Source: Symsagittifera roscoffensis (Eukaryota > Xenacoelomorpha > Acoela > Convolutidae). Taken from it: a DNA stretch of 64,000 bases. Position 1 is the stretch's first letter; every line of letters starts with the position of its first letter. Positions 11,574 to 23,500 of the stretch are shown here, in pieces. The DNA lies in NCBI RefSeq assembly GCF_963678635.1, contig NC_087063.1, positions 61,109,850 to 61,173,849 on the forward strand, given 5' to 3'. The translations under genes were made by a program, and so were the position numbers. Under the pieces are notes generated by a model. It was not told the origin of the DNA. It saw only the letters and a program-made list of their open reading frames with translations, and made no database searches.

Positions 11574-14500
11574 GTAATTTGCCTGTCTATTATAACTATT
11601 ATAAGATTTATCATTTGGCAATTATAAACTATTCAGACACTATATGGATGTCAGTGCGCCATGGCAAGTCGCAGCAAAAGATCAATCGTTGCCTCTTTTT
11701 GTTGAGAGTTGCCGTGCTCCTGGATTGTGATGAAGGTATTGCTTAATCGAGAAACAGCGATAGTTAAACGTGAAGAGCTGAATTTGCACCTCGTTTTTTG
11801 GTTCCTCTTTCGTTGATCAAAGCCAAAGATCATAGTTTTTTTTCAATTTATGAAATGGAATCATGACTAAGTAGTTTCGTGCGTATTTAAATTTTTGGAG
11901 ATAGCAGTTTGACTTGTTGGAATTTTGCTCAATTTTTGCAAGAGGTAATCTTATTGACCGACTCATGTTTTCATCTAATTATGATAAGTATATAAAAAAA
12001 TCAGAGTTATAAGCTACCGTGGCTCTCATTGTCAAACCTTATGAGCCCGAGTAGCAGTCCTGGAAAAATGTTTTAAGAATTACAATGGCGACAATGATAG
12101 CCAAAAGAAGTACCATTTTTAATCTGAAATTTTAAGAGTTTGATAATAAATTCAACGTCTCCCAATAAAAACAATTTATTTTAAGTTTTGGTTAACAGTT
12201 GACGCAAGTTCTTTCAAACCTTACTCGGCTCTTGTTTTCATTGAAGGGCTATAAACTGGTCTGCGGTTGTTTATGTTAACCCTTGATTTTTTGGGCTATT
12301 ATTTCAAGCACCTAGATTACTCCAACGCACGAAACCGACAGCAATACCAACCGTAAGTTATTTATTCAATGGAGCGAAATTTCCTAATAGCTAATAAAGC
12401 TGCTCAAACTGCGACAACCAACTAAATTTTAATGACTATACTCATTTATACAAATAAAGAATATATCTTTTTAAATAGTGAATTTCGTAATTTCAGTACC
12501 GGAAAAAACTTTAAATCAAGTAACCATCATATAAAATATCGTTTTCCTGTTGCTGTTTTCGGCTATTAGAATGTCTGCATTCAAGTGTAGCTAATTTTCA
12601 TGTTCTTTATTTCCTAGAATTTTCTAAAATTTGGCAGGCGTACTAAAGAGTTATTTCTAGTTAGCCTCATGCCCGTTTTGAGTTAGTTTTTGTGCTTGCA
12701 GTTAAATTAGGCAAACATAATGCAATTTCCCTCAAACGCAAGAGCTGAAAAATCTCAAGTTGCGTCCAAGGAAACGTTTGAAGCAGAATGAAACTAAACA
12801 TGTTTATGTTTGAATATCCACATTCAAGACCCGTAAGTGCTATCAACACTTGAAATGAGATCACCCAGAATGCAAACCCAGAGTTTTCATAATAGCTAGA
12901 AAGAAATCAGTTATTTTATTAGTCCCAATTTGTCTTTTTGCTTCATTTAAACAAAACTACTTATTGCGCTGACATAACCACAAACTGCAGCTTTATTTTC
13001 GACGTTGTTAGAGGCGCTTAAGAAACTGGCTTTTGTCATATGGTCGCCTAACCACCTCTGGCTAATTAAGGTTCGTGGGTCAGTATCACGTACAAATCGT
13101 ATTTCCTTCTAAATTTGGAGCCCAAATTTGTATTACGTATCCTAACTTACATGCCTGAGGACAGGTAATTTTAGGGCTTTCTAAAGCTTTTTTTTCCAAT
13201 TGCAATTGTTTAGCTTCAAATTTATGTTATAAAAAATTATGATTTTGACACAACACTGAATTCTGTCAGCGACACAGTAAGATTTTCATAAATTTTTCAA
13301 GTATTGAAACGTTTAAACTTTTCAACACAAACACTTTTGTATTTGTAAAACTGTTTGGACGTTACATACGCAGCATAAACCTACAACAAGACTGCTCGTA
13401 TCAGGGCGAAGCCCTGAATGTTCCGACTGCCTTTTAGGGTTTTTGGAGCAGCAGTAATAACATATAAAAATTGAATGAAATAAAACAAAATGAAATTTTT
13501 TATTCTAAAATTTGAAATTTTTAATGAAAATCATCCCCCCACACGCCATATAAAGTACAAAAAGAGAAATTTCGTTCCTGGTAACAAATCAATTGTGGCA
13601 AATAAGCTTCGTTCAACCAATTTGGAACGATTTATAGGACGGATTAAATCTCCGCTTACGCGTTAATAGCGCGAATAATATCGCTCGTTAATTGTCCCAA
13701 ATTGGTCAAAATGGCAATCTTCAAACCCTCATAACTTTACGAAAAATGATCACAGGTGAAATATCTTTTCAAATTTAAGCTCAGGACAACAATACCTTTT
13801 GAATGATATAAAAAACTTCCGTCAAAAATGGCTAGTTAAAAAGTCGAAATTTGTCTGAAGAAAAAAAAACCCACCCCGAGCACAAATATTCCGTTACTTT
13901 CGTATCGAAAGTCGGAACAAAAATAAAACTTTTTGAAATGTTTCCTTCCAAATTTTGACTTAATTTAAACTGTTTGGACGTTACTTTTTGTAAAACTGTT
14001 TGGACGTTACATACGCACCTAATTAACCCACTAAAATAAAACTTTTTGAAATGTTTCCTTCCAAATTTTGACTTATTTTAATTGATAACTTTCTTTTGTT
14101 GGCTGTTGTGCAGTAGCGTGCCAAGGGATGGGGGGGGCTTCTCCATCAATTATGGTTGCCAACTTTTTTCAAAGGGTCCCCCTTTGGTATAACTTTACAT
14201 CAATTTTTGGCTGACCAACCGGAAAATTTTTCTCAAAGGTGCCTTCGGCGCCAATCTAAATTATTTTGACGGAGGATCGCGCGATGAAAAACAACAAACT
14301 TTTTTGCCAAAACTTTCCAAACTTGCCTGTTTTTTGAAAAATTTGCTTGTGGAAAATCAAATTGGTCGACCTAAAAAAAAGATCCTTAAAACTTTCAAAA
14401 TTTTTCGAACCCCCCCCCTACAAAAATTTCCGCGCACGCCAGTGCTGTTCTGCAAAGAATCGAGTAGTTAATTATCGTTCAGACTAAAACCGCTAGAGGT

Positions 14501-17500
14501 GCAAAGAACTTTGACCTAGGTTGATGTGTTTTTTTTCACGAAAAATCAGTTACCACAATAAATATCAGACAGGGTTCAGAGCGTTGATTCGAATTCAAGA
14601 AAAAATTCGAATCGACAAAAAATCGCTCGTTTAATACTCAATGCACAAAATTATTACGAGTGACCACATATCATGCACTCATATTTGTTTCAAATTAAAT
14701 AGAGATAAGCTAATTGTTAATATTATTTTGAATCAATTTTCGCACTTCATATTCGATGTTTTCATTCCAAATGAAGTTTATCAGTTTATCAAAAAAATTT
14801 TGAGAAAAAACTATTCCAGTCCAAATAAGGGGCACTCAGAACGGAACATTGAGCGCTTTATCTTGATATGCAACGAATCTGGTCATTATTTAGAAAACTT
14901 TAGAGTGCTCATAAAACTTAAAAATTTTTTGCACCTTGATGAAAAAAAAATCGTTTTACAATTTTGATCAGTTTTTCAGAATTTTTTAAGTAATCTGAAA
15001 AAACTAGTTTTCAAACCTAATGATGGGCAGCTGCAGTATTTTATGTTCATTCATCACTAAGTTTATAGGCTTTGTTTTTCTTTCCAAATAATTATGGAGT
15101 TAGAGAAAAATATACAAACCCAATTTGATCTTCCGCATTTTCGATGCCCTACTGGTTTCTCGTAGAAAAGTCATTTTACCCTCCTTGTTTTCAAGTTTTT
15201 TTTTGCAAATTTACCCTAAACAAATTGGTGTGAATTTTTAAAATGTCTACCCAAAACTTGAATTTAGATTTTTACGAACCAATAAAATCTCAAACTTCAA
15301 AATTTTTGAAACAATTCATTTTTTTTCAACCAATTTTTTAAATATAAATTGATATAAATTAAGAGGAGAAGAATCTATATCATCTATAAAAACTTTACGC
15401 TGCCTCGAAAAATTAAGAGGGTAGTATTGAAAAACTGTCCGCGCAAAATCAGTTTATGTCATTAAACATCAGATGGTTTTTTTAAGTTTTCCTCTATTAA
15501 CAATTGAGACTGTAACAAACATTTTTAAAATTTTGTCGCAAATAAAGGTTTTTAAAGTTTTGCTGTTGCGATTACATATTTGCTGCGAGTTATACAGGAG
15601 CATAGAGTGTACAGTTTGTCAAGAAAAACTTGAATCATACAAAATACTAAAACTATTAGTAACCAATTAGTTTAAATTGCTAATTGTTCCGACTTTCGTA
15701 ACGAAAGTAACGGAAGATTTGTGCTCGGGGTGGGTTTTTTCTTCAGACGAAATTCAAATTTTTAACTAGCCATTTATGACGGAATTTTTTATATCAATCG
15801 AAAAGTATTGTTGTCTTGAGCTTAAATTTGAAAAAAAATTACCAGTGATCATTTTTGGTTTAATTATGGGGGCTTAAAGATTGCCATTTTGGCCAATTTG
15901 GGACAATTAACGCGCGATATATTTCGCGCTATTAACGCGTAAGCTAGATTTAATCCGTATTAAAAATCGTTCCAAATTGATTCAAGTTAGCTTATATGTC
16001 ATAATTGATTTGTTAATAGGAGCAAAATTTATCACTTTGTACTTAATATGGCGTGTGGGGGATGTTTTTACAAAAAAAATCTCAAATTTTTTTTAAAAAA
16101 AAATCTTAATTTTTTTTAATTAGATTTAAGTTTTTCATGTTCTTGTTGCTCCATAGACCTGAAAAGGCAGTCGGAACATTCAGGGCTTCGCCCTGATACG
16201 AGCAGTCTTGTTTATCTTACCATCTCTCCCGAAGAAAAACGACGAAATCTCCAACATAAACACGAGACAAAGAGCGAAAAACTATTCAAAATCATATAGT
16301 TTTTTCTCAAGTATAAAAGTGGCGGAACGATTTTCAACGCGTTACAGTTCACAAAAGATACAGTTTGACCTGGTAACGTTTCAAATCAGAGATAACGATT
16401 AAAAACTGCAATGTCGTGTCATCTGTATACTGGAAACTTAATTTTTGTGTCAGCGGGATCAATACTATAAGCTATTTTGACAATTTCGATTTTGGCATTT
16501 TTGAGTTTTGACATTGGTTAATTTTGGCATTGGTTCCGTTACTGAATACTCGGAATAGAACTGTTGCGCCTATATTTTGACCATCTGGAAATTAACCAAG
16601 CGAACTGTAATGTGACGCGGCACTCATATATCTGTCTACTGAACGCTTAACTTCCCTTACAACATTAGCCGTGTTAGAAAAAAACTAAAACCATATTTGC
16701 CAATTCCCGCATAAATTTTGAAGTAAGAAGAAGAAATTTCAATTCCCAGTGATCAGTTTGCTCTTCTCAATTGTTTTTCTCGCCTTTAATGTTGGTTATT
16801 TGTCTGTTCCGAAGTAAATGGGCCGCTGTGTAAAAATGATTTTTTAGCGATAATCAATATATATTATATTATTCAGATTTGAGATTTCAATACTATCGTA
16901 ATTAACAAAATACATTGTTTTTCAAAATGGTTCGGCTGAAATTGGCAAGAGAAGATGGCTCGGTCAAAATGAGATCATGATTTTTTTTGAAACGCCAATC
17001 TGAGCAAAACGATAATTATTATAAACTTGTAGAAACAAACTGTTTTGAGCTATTGTTAACGCGGCAATGAAGTGTTCAATGTCAAGTCCCACACACTAAC
17101 GCATGATTGCAATATATCCGTCCTATACAACTTGATTGCCGGTTGTCGTTTTGTGAGAGTTGTCGCTTTAAGCGAGTAGTTCCACTTGTCTTTTCTTACC
17201 AATTGTTAAATTTAGCTTTAAAATTCGCCCTAATTTGCATCATACGACCCGAACACTATACTATTGGATAGACTTGCTTTACCTGTCTTTTCTGTTCCAA
17301 TTTCAGACTGGAGATTAGTTCTCCTGGACAGTAATTTTTTATAATTAAGTAAAAATTATATTTTACCATTCCGAAAACATTTTGACATTATAACGTGCTG
17401 TGTAACAATATTCGTTTAAGCAATAAATTTTGCTTACATACTTTTGTTTGTTTTCCTCTCTTCTAGTGGAGCACCTGATTATGTTCCCGCTGCGTCTGGT

Positions 17501-20500
17501 CAGTGGCATTTCCCAGATCACTGGCACTGGGGACGGGGACTTCGGGGACAGACTCAACCACAGATACACTCCCATCCTACTGATCTTATTCGCAATACTC
17601 GTGAGTCCATTTTTGAAGAGTACAAATATCTACAATGCAGGTCTGGTAAAAATAGAATAAAATCGAGATTTGGGCTTCAGTGAAAATGTTTGTCAGAAAT
17701 TGCTATGAACAGTTCTCTGTGCATAACTTTTCGATATTTTCGTTTTCGTGGATGTTTCGGTTTTCAATTTCATAATTATTGTGCACAGAAACAAAATTTA
17801 TCCACTAAGTTATAATTTAGGAACTCTAAAAAAACCGTTTCAATGTTATGATGCTAAATTAAAAAAATATTTTCGAGACAGTCTTAGAAAAAATCTCTAA
17901 ACATTTTGTGCTTCCTGCGAATCGCAGAGGAGCTAACTATCTTGTCGCAGAGGTCTTAACAGTCTTGTCGAGGATAGTCCAATTGTACTCTCTCCCCACA
18001 TTCCAGACTGTGTTACTTTTGTTGGGTGAAGCTCTTTTTATTACGACGCAAGGCCGTTTTTTGCGTCTAAAGTTTTCACGTGGCACCACTATTGCAGCCG
18101 TAATTGGTCAGGCTATGGTAGACCTGAAGCTAGAGGTCAAGTGAGAGCTCGTCCTCACACGCAATCATTAACATGGCATGGGATCGAATACACGATCTGA
18201 CGAGTTCATAGTGAACGGCTAACCACTATTCTGAGTGCGTCTTAAATGCCTATGCTAAGTGCCTGCACCTTGGTGCCTCATTTTACGCTGTAAGCGGCTG
18301 CTGATCCTCCGAGGTGCTTCTAATATCCATCCAAGGAGCTGATTTAAATTAGAAGTATTGATAACAACGCTGTAAAATCATTCCTCGACCGAAATTCTTT
18401 GCTACTCTAACCAAGCCCCTTGGACAAAAAAGCAGAATAATACAGGGACAACGCTTAGCCCTATAAGCGGACAATTTGTCTTCCGCCAACGGAATGTTCC
18501 AATTTCGAAGAAAATACCGGAATATTTATGCTTGGTGTTTTTTCTCAACAATACGAGGCTCAACTATGAGCTGGATAGGCACAGAGTTTGTTGTCTGTAG
18601 GTCATTCGTGTGACATAAATATTGTCAAAATTCCGTTAGTTGTAAGTGGATTTCAAAATGGTAACACTGAACTAAGAGTTCGCATGTTTAACAAATAAAA
18701 GCTAGAGCTAGAACTGTTATCTAGCAAATGTAGAACTTAAAAGCAAGGACGTAGCCATTTTTAGTGGAATCCACGAAAAAATTATTTTTTGATAAGTTAA
18801 AATTGTGGATGTACCCCTTTTAATTTTCCCAGCATTCGCGAGAACAAATTGATAAACGCAAGGAATGGGAAAAATAATTTTTTAAGATGAGCGTTAAAAT
18901 TTGCACAATGCCGCAGATAAAAGTCCTTATGTTTTTTCGGCATCATTGGTTAATTACTCACTTCATCTCATACCCTGACATTCTGTATAGATAATATTCA
19001 TTTCATCCGGTATCCTGAATCTCAGTATAATAGATATTAAAAATCCTGAGCATCCAATAAGGCTCAATTACGTTGCATTATCTGCACATAAGATGCTCAG
19101 TTCAAACCTAGTCTCCAAAATTTTGACCTAAGCATGTTGCGTTATCAATTAAAAAGGTTGCCAATTCAAACTTCGCCTTACCAGTTCTGGGATGTTTTAT
19201 CTCGTATATCGAATTAAAATTTCAATTAAAATCTTGCATTTAATCTGGAACTTAGCTTAAAAGAAGTACAATGATGGCTTAGAGGTAATAAATTCCGCTT
19301 ACGATTTGTAGCTTCCGTTTACAGTTGCGGGTTCCCCACCCACGAAATTTTTCATACACATATATTTTCTTTGTTTGTGGATTCCACAAACACTTCCTGA
19401 CTCTGTTTGTGCACTGTTTGCGCGCAAGTCGTTGCAGATTGAGCAAATTAATCTGTTTTTGGAGCGATTTTTTTGAGCAGTTTAGTGTACTAGCTATTTG
19501 TTCAAGGAATCCCAAATAGCGGGGAAGATCGAAGAAAATTAACAAAATTTCGAATACCGCGACAATTGTAATGTTGCGGAGTTCGCCAGTTGTTCACAAA
19601 ATACGCAATCGAGCCTCCTAGTGAGACTAGTTTTGGTTAACACATTTTTTATTATTTTTTACCAGTTAGAAGCTATCGACAGTGCGAGAGCAAAACTAAG
19701 TCAATTTTTACGAGCTATTACTTGAATGAAAAGTCAAGCTGGATGCGCACTTGAAACCCATCATCTAAACTTTTCCACGAGTGAACTCAAGTTATTTAAA
19801 TGAATGAAGTGAAAATTTTTCAAATCTGCACTGACGCGATCTTGAGTGCTGATTGAAATTATCCGGAATGAAATTGTAAAAATAAACTTGAATTAGGCGT
19901 AAAAAAATTGTAAAAACTCTGCTTATTCAGGTTTAACTGTTTTTACACACTCATGTCTCAATAAACACTAAAATTTAAATTCAAAAAGTCGAAAAAGGTT
20001 TGCTTTTTCTTTTATGTGTATAAACTCTAAGTTGCGTGATCTTCGCTTAACAATTATAGTTCACATAACAAATCGAAAAAAAAACTGAATTTCTTAAATC
20101 TACAGGTTGGCACTTTTTGGAGAATTGCCGTAAAAAAGAAAGGACACAGTCTGGTGGGACAAAATTTAATTGGCCGAAAAACTGCGGAAAAAGACAAAGT
20201 GATACTTATTGAATGAAAAGTTATTCTTTTGCGACGTCTCGGAAGCTTCGAAAAATGAACCAGATTTATTTTATCAGCCAGCAAAATTCAATCATCTTTG
20301 GTTAAGAAAGATCTTACTGGACGAGTCAGTGCCACGAATCTAGAAATTTGAAAATTAAATATATAAAAGACGCAAAAATTAAAGCTAAATTTTTTTGGGA
20401 AAAAAACTACCATATTTTTGGGAAAGGTGTTTTGGAAAATGTGTTTTTTTTTTCAAGCGCCAACTTTCAAGCGACTACCAAATAAGCTTTTTCATCCCAA

Positions 20501-23500
20501 TTGGATCACTCCAACAGCAAATGTGTTTAAGAAAGGGCAATTTTCTGGGGAAGAGTTATTGTAGTCATTTATGGAAACCTCAACTCAGACAAACGTTAAG
20601 GACCACTCGAAAACTAAATAATGGAGAATGATTATCTGAATGAAATATACCAGCAAGAAAATGCCAGCTGCCACCCCTCAAGTTGCCAAGTAAAAGGTTT
20701 TCATATTTCGAATGATCGGCCCCTACAATTACCAGATTTTGACATCAACAAAAAAAGTATGGAATGATATGAAACGGAAGAATCGTGAAAAGCAACTTAC
20801 AACAATTCGAATACGTTTTCGTTATTTGTCAATTGTTGAGTTTTTTGGCAGTTCCGAACGACTACATTCATCGTTTCTATCATAAATTTCCTTGTAGAGT
20901 TAATGCAGTTTCAAACAACAATTCACAACATACCAAACACTTCAATTGCTGAAGTTTGTTAAATTTTTTTGTATTTGTTAATTAGTTATAATTTTTTTGT
21001 AAGTTTTTGAAAAAAAAAGTAAAAATTGGGTGTTGATATTTGTAGATTTTTTATTTTGCGAAACATTTTTTAGTCAGTAAAATTCGAAACAGCACTGTAT
21101 ATATACATCATATTGCAAACCAAGCAAATTATTTAAAGCCAGTTTAGCGTAATATTTTTGAAAACTTCCAACTTCATAATTTGCTTCGATTCCGTTCAAT
21201 TTTGCCAAGCTTTGGCAAATGTTGCTTTGTTCTCAACGCCATTTATAGCGAAAGAAATTCAACAAAAATCAATATTTTGGTTTCAAAGTCAAGAAGTTTT
21301 GTTTGGCATGTATACAGCATTTTTCTACCGTCTGCAGATTATCAATGCAAACAACACAAGCTTGAATTATTTGACGTCTGAACCCCTTCTGAAGTTTCAA
21401 AACTACCAAAAAGTTTGCAAAAGAAATGTGGCAATCACGTCTTTTTTTATAAAAACAATCATCGTTCGCAAAAAGTGGCATCGTGCAAAGTTTACGCGAC
21501 TATGTGAAACGAGTGAAAGTTCGTTAATTATAAAAAATTGAATAGTATTACAATTTTGTCAGGTTTTAAGTGGGAAACTGTTTTCAGGTGTTTCCTGTTC
21601 TCAAACGTTACAAGTTTTGGGCTCTGCCTAGTTTTAGAATGTTAATTTTCTAGCGCACTCACGAAAACTACAAATACAACAGAAGAACCATACTCAACGG
21701 TTTTTGATTTGGCTACAAATGCATAGCCAGAAGCCAAAATTTTTTGTGCCACTGATACAGTGCTGATTTATATTATCCGGACAGAATTAACAAATCTTGA
21801 ATTTTCAAACACGTTTTTCTCAAATTGGGTTAGGATTAGACAAAAAAATGAACAGAAAAGAATTGCTTAGAGTTTCATCAGAATTAATATGGTTTATTTT
21901 TTTTTTCTCCGAAATTCTCAACCAAATTTCACCCCAAAAATGGGTCATTTTTGCTTTTTTCAATTAAACAAGAGTTACGCTGAAACTACTTCGTTAATTG
22001 ATAAAGAATATATATCACAAGAAGCCTCTTATATAGCCCAACAAAGTTTCAAAAGTGTTAAATCTCCTAACTTTAATTAAATTGTTTAAAATTTGTTTTT
22101 AAGCAAAGATTTTGGGTTTTACATGGTAAAAATCACGTTTCTTGACTATAAAGCAAAAAATTTTTTCTCTAATACAGGTTTTTTAGATTTTGTTGGGTTG
22201 TGTAAGAGGCTTCTTGTGATATATATTCTTTATCAATTAACAAGTAGTTTCAACTTAATTCTGGATTAATTGAAAAAAGCCAAAATGACCCATTTTTACG
22301 GTAAAATTTTGGGTGAGAGTTTCGGAGAAAAAATCAAACCGTATTAATTCTGATGAAATTCTAACAACTTTTTTCTCTTCATTTTTGTCTAATCTTAACC
22401 CAATTTGAGAAAAACAGGTTTGAAAATTCAAATTTTGTTCGTTTTGCCCGGATAGTTTAAATCAGCACTGTATCACGCACCTTCATGTTGTTTGTTGTTT
22501 GATCTTTCACAGGCCAGCACTAAGCAGTATGTGGGTGAGCCAATCAACTGTTGGGTACCTCAGTCCTTCTCAAGTGCATGGACCACATACACCAACCAGG
22601 TAAGACCCCCTGCCAGACACACAACAAAACAATTATCGATTAACAAACAAGAGTCTTAATGTGGAAAAACTGAAATATGAGCTATAAATTTTCATTTCTA
22701 TCATATTGTTTTAAATCTTATTGAACTTTTTCGACATGGAGATGTGTTCTTTTGTTCATTCAACCCTATTCAAAAAATATGACATATATAAATTTCAAAA
22801 ACATTTTGCTGAAGTTTGCTAAACGCAAAAAGAACCAATAAAAAATTGTTTTTATATCAAATTATTTTAACCATGAAACGATTCGTCGACGTTTCGATTT
22901 TTATGAATAATTTATTTCTAATTTTGCAACTGTGATATGTAGATGTGTTGGGTGTCTAACACGTACTACCTACCCCTGAACACACCAGATGTGGCACACC
23001 ACCCCATGAAGCCCAATTCATACATCACCTACTACCAGTGGGTGCCCATTGTACTCACCATACAGGCCATGTTCTTCTACATACCCAGGTAACACTCAGT
23101 CTAACAGCACGTATGTTATGTTTCCGTAACTGATAACATAGCACCTATGTCATGTTTCCGTAGTTTAAAGCAGGTTTGATCAAAAAGACGACCCAAACTT
23201 CCCCCACTTCCCACACCGTTCCAGCCGACCAATACACTTTTAGACAAGTCTAAACGCAATTACGCAACCCTGTCCCGAAATCAATTTAATCTAAGCAAAA
23301 CTGCCATCAATTTCCAAAATTCTTTCTGCCTCTCGTAGCAATCAACTCTCCTCCTAAATTGAGCACTAATAATTTAACACATCCTCAATTTCTTAGACTC
23401 TATTTGCACATATTTCACTATCTATTCCAGGAAGCTGTGGCGCATGGCGGGAAAGAGGAGTGGGCTGGACATTGACAACATAGTGGTTACTGCGACTACC

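Noticed and set aside
14641-14967. 108-codon open frame in innexin intron 1
   Set aside because: No motif, intron-like composition, no splice sites in phase with the innexin.
21158-21541. 127-codon open frame in innexin intron 2
   Set aside because: AT-rich composition equals the intron, there is no recognisable domain, overlapping frames are also open, and no splice context.
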